Positions 53,155 through 63,036 are shown, counted from the stretch's first letter. The stretch: 64,000 nt of DNA from Neisseria arctica (GCF_022870905.1 NZ_CP091510.1:620001-684000), one strand, 5' to 3'. The notes: a model not told the origin generated them from the letters alone. Numbers and translations are program-made.

Positions 53155-53958
53155 ATGATGAATAAACCGACAGTTCCCGATTATCTCGACAATATCCATA
53201 TTATTTTGGCGCGTACCAGCCATCCGGCCAATATAGGATCCGCAGCGCGCGCGATGAAAACCATGGGTTTGGGACGACTGACACTGGTAGCGCCGCAATT
53301 GATTGCAACGCCGATGACGCCCGAGCCGCCTGTGTTTGATTCCGCCAATGTGCAAAACTTTGTTTTGCCCGAAGAAAGTTTTGTGTTGGCTTCGGGGGCG
53401 GCAGACGTATTAGAGAGGGCGAGGATAGTAGCTGATTTGAGTGAAGCCTTGGCAGAAACTACTTTGAGCTGCGCCCTTACCAGCCGCAAGCGCGAATTGA
53501 CCTCGCCGCTGCAAACTCCGCGGGCATTGGTGCCCGAGTTGTTGCAGGCGGCACATTCGGGACAGCAGGTAGCGTTGGTGTTTGGCAATGAAACGTTCGG
53601 TTTGAGTATCGAAGAAGTGCAGCAGTGCAACCGGTTGATGACGATTAACGGCAATCCCGATTATTTTTCACTCAATCTAGCCCAAGCCGTGCAGGTGGTC
53701 TGCTATGAGCTTTTCAGTCAGGTCGATATGCCGATGACGCATCTCGAACAGGAAAACCGCCCTGCTACGCATAGCCAGGTCGCTGGTATGGTGGCGCACA
53801 TGGAGAGCGTGATGGATGAAGTCGGCTTTTTTAACCGCCGCAACGGTGAAAGATTAATGCGGCGTATGCAGAATTTATTTAGCCGTGCCAATATGGAAAC
53901 AGAAGATATTGATATTTTGCGCGGATTTTTTAATACGGTAACGCGCCGTTTGAAATAG
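53155..53958 (+). CDS. trmJ: TrmJ, tRNA (cytidine/uridine-32-2'-O)-methyltransferase
   Basis: A 267-residue SPOUT enzyme that methylates the ribose at position 32. It has IILARTSHPANIGSAARAMKTMGLGRLTLVAP (N-terminal motif 1), ALVFGNETFGLSIEEVQQCN (motif 2) and NPDYFSLNLAQAVQVVCYEL (motif 3, the SAM knot). A C-terminal helical extension follows (about 195-267). ATG 53155 and ATG 53158 both start MNKP. The DUF1853 gene follows 12 bases on, across an uptake sequence. Confidence 0.94.
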   Translation: MMNKPTVPDYLDNIHIILARTSHPANIGSAARAMKTMGLGRLTLVAPQLIATPMTPEPPVFDSANVQNFVLPEESFVLASGAADVLERARIVADLSEALAETTLSCALTSRKRELTSPLQTPRALVPELLQAAHSGQQVALVFGNETFGLSIEEVQQCNRLMTINGNPDYFSLNLAQAVQVVCYELFSQVDMPMTHLEQENRPATHSQVAGMVAHMESVMDEVGFFNRRNGERLMRRMQNLFSRANMETEDIDILRGFFNTVTRRLK

Positions 53959-53970
53959 GCCGTCTGAAAA

Positions 53971-54841
53971 ATGAACTACGCATTAGATGCCTTGTGGTGG
54001 CGGTTGACTGATCCGAACGTACGCGATTTGGCCGCTTTGCTGACTGCTCCTCCGCTATGGCATACGGGGTGCGAACTGGAAATACGTAAACTTTTGGGTG
54101 AAACAGGTTTTCGTTATCTATTGGCTTTGGATGAAAATCCGATGCCTTTGCATCGGCATTTGCAACAAGAAATACCTTTTAGCCATAGGTTGGGGTTTTA
54201 TGCCGAAAGTTTGCTGGCGTTTTGGTTTGCTCATGCGCCGCATACGCAGCTTTATGCCCGCAATCTGCCCGTGCAAGATAAAAACGGGCATACATTGGGA
54301 GCGTTTGATTTTATTGCCGCAGTGAACGGCAAGCCCTACCATATCGAGTTGACATGTAAGTATTACGGTAGCTTTTGCGGCAAGCCTGAAAACATGATCG
54401 GGCTTAATCCGAAAGACCGTCTGGTCGACAAGGTGGCAAAATTACAGCGGCAACTGACATGGTCGCAATTGCCTGAAGGAAAAGAGGCTTTGAAAAAGGC
54501 TGGATTTGGCCATTTTGATACAACAGCCGTATCGATTGTGCGCGGCATCGGTTTTTTTTTCAGAACGGCGGGTGGAGCGCGAACCGTTGAATCCTTACGG
54601 TTGGCATGGTTTGTATATAGATGACTGGACACAATATACGCCTGTAACAGGGCAGCGTTATTACCCTTTGTTGCCTATGCAGATACTTTCGCCTGCTCGG
54701 GTATCGGAAACTTACGCTGCCGAGGCAAGTATTTTGCCTGAAATCCGGTTTGGCCAAATCGCCGTGCTTGAAAAACGACCGGACGGCTATTGGCATGAAA
54801 CTGCACGTATTATGAAAAGCAGGCCGTCTGAAACGATATAG
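53971..54841 (+). pseudogene. DUF1853-family gene interrupted by a T9 frameshift
   Basis: The reading frame from ATG 53971 (MNYALDALWWRL) encodes a DUF1853-like protein for about 195 residues, with LGFYAESLLAFWF, GAFDFIAAVNGKPYHIELTCKYYG and GLNPKDRLVDKVAKL. At 54552-54560 a run of nine T residues puts it out of frame and it stops at 54624. The family C-terminus (SERRVEREPLNPYGWHGLYI to 54841) continues in the +1-shifted frame. Eight T residues would restore a 289-residue protein. This is either a recent inactivation, a slippage (phase-variation) site, or a sequencing error. The family resembles a nuclease-like fold; function unknown. It ends in an uptake sequence. Confidence 0.8.
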
Positions 54842-54989
54842 CCGTTTTTTATTGTGAGAATATATTTTATTTCCGCATTGTGATAAACTTGCAATTTAAA
54901 TTTTTGCCCCTTTGTGGGCGCTTACGGAACAGCATCAACGGGCACAATGCCGGTTGTATTGATTAACCCAGTATAATTAAGGGCTTATA

Positions 54990-56300
54990 ATGAGCGTAAC
55001 TGTAGAAACGTTAGAAAACTTGGAGCGCAAAGTCGTATTGTCTTTACCTTGGAGCAGCATTAATGCCGAAACCGACAAACGCCTGAAACAAACACAGCGC
55101 CGTGTAAAAATCGATGGTTTCCGTCCGGGCAAAGCACCATTGAAAATGGTTGAGTCTATGTACGGTGCCAGCGTACAAAACGACGTAATGAACGAACAGG
55201 TGCAACAGGCTTTCTACAACGTAGCAGTAAGCGAAAATCTGAAAGTGGCCGGTATGCCCCGTTTTGAAGGCGTGGAAGAGCAAGATGACAAAGAAGCTTT
55301 CAAAGTTGCCGCTATTTTTGAAGTATTCCCTGAGGTGGTTGTAGGTGATTTGGCTGCTCAGGAAATTGAAAAAGTAACCGCCCAAGTGGGTGATGCGGAA
55401 GTTGATAAAACTATCGATATTTTGCGCAAACAGCGTACCCGTTTCAACCATGTAGCGCGAGAAGCCCAAAACGGCGATCGTGTAATTATTGATTTTGAAG
55501 GTAAAATCGACGGCGTACCATTTGAAGGCGGTACTTCCAAAAACTATCCTTTCGTATTGGGTAACGGTCAAATGCTGCCTGAATTCGAAGCCGGTGTAGT
55601 AGGTTTGAAAGAAGGCGAAAGCAAAGATGTGGAAGTAAACTTCCCAGAAGATTATCACGGTAAAGACGTAGCAGGTAAAACCGCCGTATTTACTATCAAA
55701 CTGACCAACGTATCAGAGCCTGTATTGCCTGAAGTAGATGAGCAGTTTGCCAAAGCATTGGGCATCGCGGACGGCGATGTAACTAAAATGCGCGAAGAGG
55801 TGAAGAAAAACGTAGAGCGCGAAGTGAAACGCCGTACTCAAGACCAAACCAAAGAGGCGGTGATGGAAGCTTTGCTGAAGTCTACCGAAATCCAGCTGCC
55901 CAAAGTATTGGTAGACGAAGAAGCCGCACGTTTGGCTGCGGAAATGAAGCAAAACTTCGTTAACCAAGGTATGGCTGATGCTGCCAATTTGGATCTGCCT
56001 GCCGATATGTTTAAAGAGCAGGCAGAGCGCCGTGTAGCTTTGGGTTTGATTCTTGCCAAAGTGGTAGAGGAAAACAAGCTGGAGCCTACTGAAGAGCAAA
56101 TTAAGGCTGTTGTTACCGATTTTGCGGAAAGCTACGAAGATCCTCAAGAGGTTATTGATTGGTATTTCGCCGACCAACAACGTTTGCAAGGCCCGACTTC
56201 TTTGGCAGTGGAAGCCAATGTTGTAGATTTCGTATTGACTAAGGCTAAAGTTACCGAACGTGCTTTGTCGTTTGACGAAGTAATGGGTGCACAAGCCTAA
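54990..56300 (+). CDS. tig: Trigger factor
   Basis: The ribosome-bound chaperone with peptidyl-prolyl isomerase activity. The 436-residue product has the ribosome-binding domain with VKIDGFRPGKAPLKMV (residues about 38-53, the L23-binding loop), the FKBP PPIase domain (about 160-245, GDRVIIDFEGKIDGVPFEGG) and a helical C-terminal domain. It lies ahead of clpP, a common arrangement. ATG 54990 is preceded by a weak AAGGGC. Confidence 0.97.
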   Translation: MSVTVETLENLERKVVLSLPWSSINAETDKRLKQTQRRVKIDGFRPGKAPLKMVESMYGASVQNDVMNEQVQQAFYNVAVSENLKVAGMPRFEGVEEQDDKEAFKVAAIFEVFPEVVVGDLAAQEIEKVTAQVGDAEVDKTIDILRKQRTRFNHVAREAQNGDRVIIDFEGKIDGVPFEGGTSKNYPFVLGNGQMLPEFEAGVVGLKEGESKDVEVNFPEDYHGKDVAGKTAVFTIKLTNVSEPVLPEVDEQFAKALGIADGDVTKMREEVKKNVEREVKRRTQDQTKEAVMEALLKSTEIQLPKVLVDEEAARLAAEMKQNFVNQGMADAANLDLPADMFKEQAERRVALGLILAKVVEENKLEPTEEQIKAVVTDFAESYEDPQEVIDWYFADQQRLQGPTSLAVEANVVDFVLTKAKVTERALSFDEVMGAQA

Positions 56301-56323
56301 GCCGGCGCAAAGCTGAGTGATTG

Positions 56324-56360
56324 AAAAAGCACCAAGCCTTTTTGTGTTTGGTGCTTTTTT
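56324..56360 (+). terminator. Terminator of tig
   Basis: Stem AAAAAGCACCAA (56324-56335) with TTGGTGCTTTTT (56348-56359), followed by further T. It lies between tig and clpP. Confidence 0.92.
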
Positions 56361-56394
56361 GCAGAATTATCCTGAAGAAGGAAAGGAGTAGAAA

Positions 56395-57024
56395 ATGACT
56401 CTTGAAATTGAAAATAGCTATTTGGTGCCTACGGTTATCGAACAAAGTGGCCGCGGCGAGCGCGCGTTTGATATTTATTCGCGTCTTTTAAAAGAGCGGA
56501 TTATCTTTTTGGTTGGTCCCGTAAACGATCAAACTGCCAATTTGGTGGTGGCGCAGCTGCTGTTTTTGGAAAGCGAAAATCCCGATAAAGATATTTACCT
56601 TTATATTAATTCACCGGGAGGGTCGGTAACGGCAGGTATGTCGATTTACGATACCATGAATTTCATCAAACCGGATGTTTCTACCCTCTGTTTAGGGCAG
56701 GCTGCCAGTATGGGTGCGTTTTTGCTGTCGGCCGGAGCCAAAGGAAAGCGTTTCGCTCTGCCAAACAGCCGTGTCATGATTCATCAGCCTTTAATTAGCG
56801 GCGGCTTGGGCGGACAAGCATCTGATATTGAAATACACGCTAAAGAGCTGCTGAAAATCAAAGACAAGCTCAATCACTTATTGGCTAAGCATTGCGGACG
56901 CGATGTCGCTGATTTGGAGCGGGATACGGATCGTGATAATTATATGTCTGCGGAAGAAGCCCGCGCTTACGGTTTGATTGATCAGGTATTGGAAACTCGA
57001 GATAGTATCCATCAGTCTAAATAA
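56395..57024 (+). CDS. clpP: ClpP, ATP-dependent Clp protease proteolytic subunit
   Basis: The 209-residue serine protease forms a tetradecamer and works with ClpX or ClpA. Catalytic S105 is in [14 protein letters not shown] and H130 in RVMIHQPL; the Asp lies in the ERDTDRD region (about 175-181). YINSPGGSV is the oxyanion region. GAAGGAAAGGAG precedes ATG 56395. clpX is not the next gene here; an ABC importer follows. Confidence 0.97.
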   Translation: MTLEIENSYLVPTVIEQSGRGERAFDIYSRLLKERIIFLVGPVNDQTANLVVAQLLFLESENPDKDIYLYINSPGGSVTAGMSIYDTMNFIKPDVSTLCLGQAASMGAFLLSAGAKGKRFALPNSRVMIHQPLISGGLGGQASDIEIHAKELLKIKDKLNHLLAKHCGRDVADLERDTDRDNYMSAEEARAYGLIDQVLETRDSIHQSK

Positions 57025-57065
57025 GATCCGGTAAGATAAATATTTGATATTTAATTTATTCTGAA

Positions 57066-57096
57066 AGGCCGTCTGAAAAAATCAGGCGGCTTTTTT
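57066..57096 (+). terminator. Terminator of clpP
   Basis: GCCGTCTGA (57068-57076) pairs with TCAGGCGGC (57082-57090), one G-T pair, and is followed by six T. An uptake sequence forms the left arm. Confidence 0.82.
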
Positions 57097-57428
57097 ATCT
57101 GGAAATAATGATGTCAAAAGTTATAAAACAAACATATTGTTATCTGCTTGGGGCAGGTGGTTTGAGAAGCAAGGATAGGTTATAAACAATGGCTTGGAAA
57201 ATCTGAATTTGATGCAAGCTCTTTTCATTTAAAAGTTATACCATCTTATAAGAAAATTCATATAGAAACATGGAATTATAATTTTGAGCGCTTCAGATTG
57301 CACAACAATTATACTTATGGCATATAATTTTTAGTTATAAAGAATATCAAAAGTGATTCTTTGTATTTGCATCGGGCTTAAAGTAGAATATCAAAATTAC
57401 ATTACAGTTAAGATTAAGGTTGATCATT
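57097..57428. other. AT-rich intergenic region, no gene seen
   Basis: About 330 bases between the clpP terminator and the ABC importer contain no supported gene, uptake sequence or repeat. The importer promoter must lie at its right end. Confidence 0.55.
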
Positions 57429-58262
57429 ATGTTGAAAAAAATCGTACTTGGTAGCATTGCCGCTTTGGTATTAGCTGCTTGCGGCAATGAAACAGCCGGA
57501 AACAGCGCTTCTGTTGCGGCATCTGCTCCGGCTGCAGCTTCATCAGGCTCTTTGCTTGAGCGTATTAATAACAAAGGTACGATTACAGTTGGTACGGAAG
57601 GTACTTATGCGCCTTTTACCTATCATGACGAATCTGGCAAGCTTACCGGTTACGATGTTGAGGTTACCCGTGCAGTAGCTGAAAAATTAGGCATTACTAT
57701 TGATTTTAAAGAAACTCAATGGGACGCTATGTTGGCCGGCTTGAAAGCGGGTCGCTTTGATATGGTTGCCAATCAAGTTAGCCTTACCACTCCTGAGCGC
57801 CAGGCTACTTTTGACAAGTCGGAGAATTACAGTTATTCCGGCCCGATGGCGGTTAGCCGTCAAGATGATGACCGTATCAAATCATTGGCAGATATGAAAG
57901 GCTTGTCTTCAGCCCAGTCTTTGAGCAGCAATTATGGCGAAATGGCACAACAAGCGGGAGCTAAAGTAGTGCCTGTTGACGGTATGGCGCAAGCCTTGGC
58001 ATTGGTACAGCAAAAGCGCGCTGATTTCACCTTTAATGATTCTTTGGCCTTGCTTGATTATTTGAAGAAAAATCCGCAATCCGGCTTGAAAACGGCTTGG
58101 GTCGCTCCTGCGGAAGAAAAATTGGGTGCGGGCTTCATTGTAAACAAAGGCAATGAGGAAGCATTGGCTAAAATTAGTACCGCGGTTGAAGAACTGCGTG
58201 CAGATGGCACATTGAAAAAATTAGGTGAACAATTCTTTGGCGAAGACGTAAGTGTTAAGTGA
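57429..58262 (+). CDS. Amino-acid ABC importer, solute-binding lipoprotein (cystine type)
   Basis: A 277-residue lipoprotein: signal peptide [18 protein letters not shown] with lipobox LAAC, an Ala/Ser-rich linker, then an SBP-bac-3 domain (about 45-270). [34 protein letters not shown] and the [30 protein letters not shown] stretch bind the substrate amino acid. Resemblance to the gonococcal cystine/cysteine binding proteins is strong to my eye. It heads a three-gene importer on the plus strand with tight spacing. I chose ATG 57429 as the signal peptide starts there. Confidence 0.88.
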   Translation: MLKKIVLGSIAALVLAACGNETAGNSASVAASAPAAASSGSLLERINNKGTITVGTEGTYAPFTYHDESGKLTGYDVEVTRAVAEKLGITIDFKETQWDAMLAGLKAGRFDMVANQVSLTTPERQATFDKSENYSYSGPMAVSRQDDDRIKSLADMKGLSSAQSLSSNYGEMAQQAGAKVVPVDGMAQALALVQQKRADFTFNDSLALLDYLKKNPQSGLKTAWVAPAEEKLGAGFIVNKGNEEALAKISTAVEELRADGTLKKLGEQFFGEDVSVK

Positions 58263-58968
58263 TCTCTTAAGCGCATTACCGTTTATGACTGAAGCCCGTG
58301 CGGCTTTGGTCATAAACGCTTTTTGGCCGATGGTAAAAGCAGGTTTCATTTATTCCATTCCTTTGGCCGTTGTCTCTTTTATATTTGGTATATTGATTGC
58401 CTTGATAGTTGCCTTGATACGGATTATACCGGGCAAGGGTTTTGCATACCGTTTATTGTTGGCCGCAGTAAGGTTTTACGTATCAGCTATCAGGGGAACG
58501 CCGATGCTGGTGCAGTTAATGATAGTGTTTTACGGTTTGCCCGCTATCGGTATCCGTTTGGACCCACTTCCTACGGCTATTATCGGCTTCTCGCTCAATA
58601 TCGGTGCCTATGCCTCAGAAACGATCCGCGCGGCGATCTTGTCCGTACCGAAAGGGCAATGGGAGGCCGGTTTTACTATCGGCATGACCTATATGCAAAC
58701 TTTCCGACGTATTATTATGCCGCAGGCGTTTAGAGTATCCGTACCGCCTCTGAGTAATACGTTCATTAGCCTGTTTAAAGAAACTTCGCTGGCTTCGGTG
58801 GTAACGATTACCGAGCTTTTCCGGGTAGCACAGCAGATTGCTAACGCCAGTTACGATTTTTTACCGGTGTATATCGAAGCAGGTTTGGTTTATTGGGTAT
58901 TCTGTTTCTTCTTGTTTATCGGACAGTCGAAATTGGAAAAACGCCTTGACCGCTATATAGCCAAGTGA
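58252..58968 (+). CDS. Amino-acid ABC importer, permease
   Basis: A 238-residue inner membrane permease of the His/Glu/cystine family. It has about five membrane helices and the EAA-type contact loop [37 protein letters not shown] (about 122-160). It starts at GTG 58252, overlapping the end of the lipoprotein gene by 11 bases, or at ATG 58285 if translation is not coupled. [22 protein letters not shown] is the first conserved helix. Followed by the ATPase after 9 bases. Confidence 0.88.
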   Translation: MLSDLLSALPFMTEARAALVINAFWPMVKAGFIYSIPLAVVSFIFGILIALIVALIRIIPGKGFAYRLLLAAVRFYVSAIRGTPMLVQLMIVFYGLPAIGIRLDPLPTAIIGFSLNIGAYASETIRAAILSVPKGQWEAGFTIGMTYMQTFRRIIMPQAFRVSVPPLSNTFISLFKETSLASVVTITELFRVAQQIANASYDFLPVYIEAGLVYWVFCFFLFIGQSKLEKRLDRYIAK

Positions 58969-58977
58969 GAATGATAG

Positions 58978-59730
58978 ATGATAAAAATCCGTAATATTCA
59001 TAAGGCTTTCGGTAGTAACCAGATTCTTCGCGGTATTGATTTGGATATTGCTAAAGGCAATGTGGTGGTGGTACTTGGGCCTTCCGGCTCTGGGAAAACG
59101 ACTTTTCTTCGCTGCCTTAATGCTCTGGAAATGCCTGAAAAAGGTGAAATCGAATTCGACGGTTCTCCTGCATTAAAAATTGATTTTGCCACTAAGCCGT
59201 CTAAAAAAGATGTATTGATGCTACGCCGTAAATCTGGCATGGTTTTCCAACAATACAATCTTTTTCCCCATAAAACTGCATTGGAAAATGTGATGGAAGG
59301 GCCAGTAGCCGTACAAGGCAAGCCTGTAGAGACGGCTCGTGCGGAGGCACGGGCTTTGTTGGAGAAAGTTGGTTTAGGAGATAAGGCTGATCTTTATCCT
59401 TTCCAACTTTCCGGCGGCCAACAACAAAGGGTAGGAATTGCCAGAGCTTTGGCAATCCAGCCTGAGTTGTTACTATTTGACGAGCCTACTTCGGCGCTTG
59501 ACCCCGAACTGGTGCAAGACGTGTTGGCAACTATGAAAGAGCTGGCGCGCGAGGGCTGGACTATGGTAGTTGTGTCCCATGAAATTAAATTTGCTTTGGA
59601 TGTGGCAACAACAGTGGTCGTTATGGACGGCGGGGTAATTGTAGAGCAGGGCTCACCCGAACAGTTATTCCAAAATCCGAAGCATGAGCGAACCAAACGT
59701 TTCCTACAACAAATTAGAGCAGAGGCATAA
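58978..59730 (+). CDS. Amino-acid ABC importer, ATP-binding protein
   Basis: A 250-residue ABC ATPase: Walker A GPSGSGKTT (34-42), signature LSGGQQQR, Walker B LLLFDEPTSALD and the H-loop SHEIKFALD. It powers the permease encoded just upstream. The sequence matches the polar amino acid subclass (GlnQ/HisP type). It begins 9 bases behind the permease and ends the operon. Confidence 0.93.
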   Translation: MIKIRNIHKAFGSNQILRGIDLDIAKGNVVVVLGPSGSGKTTFLRCLNALEMPEKGEIEFDGSPALKIDFATKPSKKDVLMLRRKSGMVFQQYNLFPHKTALENVMEGPVAVQGKPVETARAEARALLEKVGLGDKADLYPFQLSGGQQQRVGIARALAIQPELLLFDEPTSALDPELVQDVLATMKELAREGWTMVVVSHEIKFALDVATTVVVMDGGVIVEQGSPEQLFQNPKHERTKRFLQQIRAEA

Positions 59731-59805
59731 ACTTTATTCTTTTGACTAAGATGTTGCATATCTCGGCGGTTTCTGTGATTTTTTAGATACTATCCGTTGT
59801 TTTAA

Positions 59806-59846
59806 AAATGCCGTCTGAAAACTATTTTGGTTTTCAGACGGCATTT
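59806..59846 (+). terminator. AT-form uptake-sequence pair behind the ABC operon
   Basis: AAATGCCGTCTGAAAAC (59806-59822) pairs with its complement (59830-59846), 7-base loop, then ATTTTAAAAG. Both copies are the AT form, less common in this window. Confidence 0.82.
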
Positions 59847-60099
59847 ATTTTAAAAGAGCAGCAGATAAAAAATCGTTCCGGATAAGCTTGGTTTTGCTGC
59901 TGAAGAAATCAAACAAGCGTATAAGTTATCTGGATGTTTTACCGCTAGATACGGTAGGTTAGCTTGGAATCTTACATGTTTGTTTGATTTTTTAACAGTT
60001 TTGCGCAGCTGATAACAACCTTAAAACCTATATGTAAGTACCGCTCCGCTGCCTTCAGCATGTTTACGAAATTCAGTCAGGCTTCGTGTATTTCGCTTG

Positions 60100-60363
60100 T
60101 TAATTGGCGGCAGAAGCGGCTGCTTCGGAGGTTGCAGCAGGTTGTTGCTCGGCCGGCCGTTCAAATCCTTTTTCTTTCATGCAGGCATCGAAAGCGGCAC
60201 GGTCTTGGCCGGCACCGGTGGTTTGTTGGCACTCTTGCAGAGCTTGCTCAACTGCAGGGTTGGCGCCTTGAGGGTGGGAAGACTGCTGTTCTTGTTTTGC
60301 ATCGTTGCTGGCACAAGCAGACAGCATCATAATCAAAGCAGTAGTTGCCAATAATTTTTTCAT
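60100..60363 (-). CDS. Small putative lipoprotein
   Basis: An 87-residue protein with a lipoprotein signal (MKKLLATTALIMMLSAC, lipobox LSAC) followed by a hydrophilic chain with two Cys (in QECQQ and DACMKEKGFERP). The C-terminus is Ala/Gln-rich. The DACMKEKG stretch recalls small lipoproteins of the PsiF-like type, but I do not assign a family. It stands alone; function unknown. Confidence 0.72.
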   Translation of the reverse strand: MKKLLATTALIMMLSACASNDAKQEQQSSHPQGANPAVEQALQECQQTTGAGQDRAAFDACMKEKGFERPAEQQPAATSEAAASAAN

Positions 60364-60677
60364 ATTTCAAACCTTTCGATTGTTTTTCAAATAATGCTCC
60401 GTTCCTTCCCTTTGATAACTCAGGTTGGGAAAGCAGTCATGCGTTTACATATATTCTGCTTTTTCAGGAGTATCGAAGCTTTTCAGTACTTGCCGGCTCA
60501 AAGAGCCTCATACTGTTCAAGAGGGTGCGGGGTTATGCCGCACTTGTACTTTACGACTATCCGTGATTTGGGAAAGTTTCAAAAAAATTTATTGGGTTTG
60601 TGAAATGCTTTTGATTTTTTTGATAAAAAAATAGAATTTTATGCTTAAATGAAGAGGAAATAAATTGAACAATGTGA
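60364..60677. other. Intergenic stretch without a supported gene
   Basis: About 310 bases between the lipoprotein gene and acr3. Several overlapping short frames exist, but none shows a ribosome site, similarity or unbroken structure. It should hold the lipoprotein promoter. Confidence 0.5.
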
Positions 60678-61697
60678 TTAATGCAATGGAGATTCAGTTT
60701 TGTGTTTGGCATTTATCCATGCGACCAAAGACAGCATAACGGGCACTTCCACCAATACGCCGACAACAGTAGCCAGAGCTGCTCCGGAATGAAGTCCAAA
60801 AAGTGAGATGGCTACTGCAACGGCCAATTCGAAAAAATTAGATGTTCCGATTAAGCAGGCGGGTGCGGCGATTTCATGCGGTAGCTTGAGTAGACGGGCA
60901 CCGATGCGGCCGATAAAAAATATGCCGTATGTTTGTAACAGCAGAGGGATAGCGATCAATACGATGACCAATGGTTGTGCGATGATGGTTTGAGCTTGGA
61001 AACCGAATAGTAGGATAACGGTCAATATCAGCCCGCAAACGGCAAAAGGTTTCAGACGGCCTGAAAAAACAGTAATAGAATGTTTGCGTTTGATTAATAA
61101 GCGGCGTGTCATCATGCCTGCTGCGAGCGGTAATACAACGTAGAGTAGGGTTGAAAGCAGCAGCGTACTCCAAGGAACCATAATTTCGGAAACACCGAGT
61201 AAAACAGCGGCAATAGGTGCATAGGCAACAATCATAATTAAATCATTAACGGATACCTGCACCAAAGTATAGTTGGGATCACCTTTAACGAGTTGGCTCC
61301 ATACGAAAACCATGGCGGTGCACGGTGCAACGCCTAGTAAAATCATACCTGCAATATATTGTTGGGCATCGTTGGGGTTTACCATTGAGGCAAAGAAAAC
61401 TTTGAAAAACAGCCAACCCAGAGCTGCCATAGTGAATGGTTTTATTAGCCAGTTAATGATTAAGGTAAGGAATAAACCTTTGGGGCGTTTTCCGACTTTT
61501 TTTACTGCCGACCAATCAATCTGGATCATCATCGGGTAAATCATTAACCAAATTAAAACAGCCACCGGCAAATTAACATGTGCCCATTCGAGTTGGGCAA
61601 CGGCTGCAAAGATATTGGGTACCGTTAAACCCAACAAAACGCCTGCGGCAATCGCCAAGGCAACCCAAATGCTTAAAAAGCGTTCAAAAATTCCCAT
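60678..61697 (-). CDS. arsB: Acr3-type arsenite efflux permease
   Basis: A 339-residue membrane protein with about ten helices, of the ACR3 family. [35 protein letters not shown] holds the conserved Cys required for arsenite transport, and [20 protein letters not shown] the other conserved segment with a Glu. It expels As(III) from the cytoplasm. It is the last gene of the arsR-DUF6428-arsC-acr3 operon on the minus strand, 36 bases behind arsC. The name arsB is used here in the functional sense; it is not the E. coli ArsB family. Confidence 0.94.
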   Translation of the reverse strand: MGIFERFLSIWVALAIAAGVLLGLTVPNIFAAVAQLEWAHVNLPVAVLIWLMIYPMMIQIDWSAVKKVGKRPKGLFLTLIINWLIKPFTMAALGWLFFKVFFASMVNPNDAQQYIAGMILLGVAPCTAMVFVWSQLVKGDPNYTLVQVSVNDLIMIVAYAPIAAVLLGVSEIMVPWSTLLLSTLLYVVLPLAAGMMTRRLLIKRKHSITVFSGRLKPFAVCGLILTVILLFGFQAQTIIAQPLVIVLIAIPLLLQTYGIFFIGRIGARLLKLPHEIAAPACLIGTSNFFELAVAVAISLFGLHSGAALATVVGVLVEVPVMLSLVAWINAKHKTESPLH

Positions 61698-61733
61698 TAT
61701 TTATCGCCCCGTTCATTAGAAAGTTGGTTATTG

Positions 61734-62165
61734 TTACAAGTGTTTAATCCGCTGCCCGTTAGCGTCGATAACCGGTTCGCCATCTTCTTTAAAAAATACC
61801 CCTTGCTGCGGAGAAGGCAGAATATCCAACACTTTTTCAGACGGCCTGCATAATGCCGTACCCAAAGGGGTGACCACAAAAGGGCGGTTAATCAGAATAG
61901 GGGCTTTTAGCATGGCGGCTATAACGGCTTCTTCGCTTAAGGTATCATCGTTAAGATGAAAGGCTTGAAATTCGGGAACATTGGTTCGCAAGGCCGAACG
62001 TGCACTTAGACCGCTTGCCGCCAGCAAACCGCGTAAGTCGGATTCGCTTGGCGGTGTTTTGAGGTATTCGATAATGTGCGGCTCGATACCTGCATTGCGG
62101 ATTAAGGCGAGGACATTTCTGGAAGTGCCGCAATTTGGATTGTGATAGATGGTTACTTTTTGCAT
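61734..62165 (-). CDS. arsC: ArsC, arsenate reductase (glutaredoxin-dependent)
   Basis: A 143-residue reductase that turns arsenate into arsenite for export. It has IYHNPNCGTSRNVLALI with catalytic C12, TPPSESDLRGLL, and INRPFVVTPLGTALCRPSEKVLDILP with the arsenate-binding arginines. The pattern is the thioredoxin-fold, glutaredoxin-coupled type. ATG 62165 overlaps the end of the DUF6428 gene by 13 bases. Confidence 0.94.
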   Translation of the reverse strand: MQKVTIYHNPNCGTSRNVLALIRNAGIEPHIIEYLKTPPSESDLRGLLAASGLSARSALRTNVPEFQAFHLNDDTLSEEAVIAAMLKAPILINRPFVVTPLGTALCRPSEKVLDILPSPQQGVFFKEDGEPVIDANGQRIKHL

Positions 62166-62593
62166 AATGAGTTTCCCAGTCGGATACGCGGTTTTTGTTG
62201 CGGAATACCGCATTGGTCGGGTGCAAGGCATGCGGTCAGAGTGTTCTCCAAACGGAAAATGCCGTCTGAAAAAGAAAGGTGGTATTTGCCGATGGTTTGA
62301 TATTGGTATTCGACTTCGATTTCTGCATCGGGCAAATCCAATTTACGCTCGCTCAGGCGGATGATGCTCAACAATTTGGCGGGTGAAAGCCTGTGTTCGG
62401 TATCGTGCGCTACCCATAATTGGAAACCTATTCGGGTTTCATGGCGGATAATACCGCCGCAATCAATAAAGTGCTTATCGTTTTTGGCGACTTCGGTAAT
62501 ATGGAAATGTGCGGGTACGGCAGAACCGCAGGGCAGGATGAATGTCAGTGCATTAAGGTTGTGGAGATGTTGTTTGAACTTGGAAAGTTTCAT
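62153..62593 (-). CDS. DUF6428-type protein of the arsenic operon
   Basis: A 146-residue soluble protein with FILPCGSAVPAHFHITEVAKNDKHFIDCGG (residues about 18-47) and FQLWVAHDTEHRLSPAKLLSIIR (about 58-80). It resembles the DUF6428 family often found between arsR and arsC. The HFHITEV and HDTEHR stretches and two Cys could bind metal, which is inference. Its start overlaps the arsR stop (ATGA, 62590-62593), and its end overlaps arsC, so it belongs to the operon. Function unknown. Confidence 0.75.
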   Translation of the reverse strand: MKLSKFKQHLHNLNALTFILPCGSAVPAHFHITEVAKNDKHFIDCGGIIRHETRIGFQLWVAHDTEHRLSPAKLLSIIRLSERKLDLPDAEIEVEYQYQTIGKYHLSFSDGIFRLENTLTACLAPDQCGIPQQKPRIRLGNSLCKK

Positions 62594-62976
62594 ATTGGTT
62601 CGGATTTTTTGTCGGAATGGGCTATACAAATAGTATCCAGTGAAGATACGGCTTGGCGGCAATGGGAATTTTGTGCGCCTTGTGTTGGAGGATAGTTGGA
62701 GCAACATTCTTCGGTTAGAAATGTAGTAAGCCCGACCATAAGTGCCAAATCTGCATGATAGCGTTGAAAGCGGCCTTCTTGTGTGGCTTTGATTAAGCCC
62801 GTGTGGCACAAGTCTTTCAAATGGAAGGAGAGGTTGGCTGGAGATATGTTGAGGGTTTTAGCGATTTCTCCGGCCACCATCCCAGCGTCACCTTGAGTAA
62901 CCAGTATGCGGAAAACGGCCAACCGTGTGGCAGAACCTAATGTGCCGAATAATTTGCTTGCAGTTTCAATATCCAT
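62590..62976 (-). CDS. arsR: ArsR-family arsenite-responsive repressor
   Basis: A 128-residue winged-helix repressor: SKLFGTLGSATRLAVFRILV, then ISPANLSFHLKDLCHTGLIKATQEGRFQRYHAD, the recognition helix and wing (about 45-80). Cys residues in SFHLKDLC, EECCSN and NSHCRQ could form the As(III) site; the adjacent C-terminal pair is like ArsR proteins that sense with the C-terminus. I chose ATG 62976 (MDIETASKLFG). The perfect palindrome just upstream is the likely operator. Confidence 0.92.
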   Translation of the reverse strand: MDIETASKLFGTLGSATRLAVFRILVTQGDAGMVAGEIAKTLNISPANLSFHLKDLCHTGLIKATQEGRFQRYHADLALMVGLTTFLTEECCSNYPPTQGAQNSHCRQAVSSLDTICIAHSDKKSEPI

Positions 62977-62990
62977 TGTCGAATGATAGC

Positions 62991-63030
62991 ATCCATATTT
63001 CAATATTTAAAGAAATATTGAAATATGGAT
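62991..63030. promoter_or_regulatory. Perfect palindrome, probable ArsR operator
   Basis: ATCCATATTTCAATATTT (62991-63008), spacer AAAG, then its exact complement (63013-63030): 18-bp arms. The ATATTTCAATATTT part is itself repetitive. It lies 15-54 bases upstream of the arsR ATG, where a repressor would block the promoter. Confidence 0.82.
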
Positions 63031-63036
63031 AAAAAT

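Noticed and set aside
55044..55658. A 204-codon frame opposite tig, rich in Phe and Tyr
   Set aside because: The aromatic richness comes from reading the Glu/Lys-rich trigger factor backwards.
60394..60634. Three overlapping short plus-strand frames between the lipoprotein and acr3
   Set aside because: None has a ribosome site, similarity or preferred codon use; they overlap each other in different frames.
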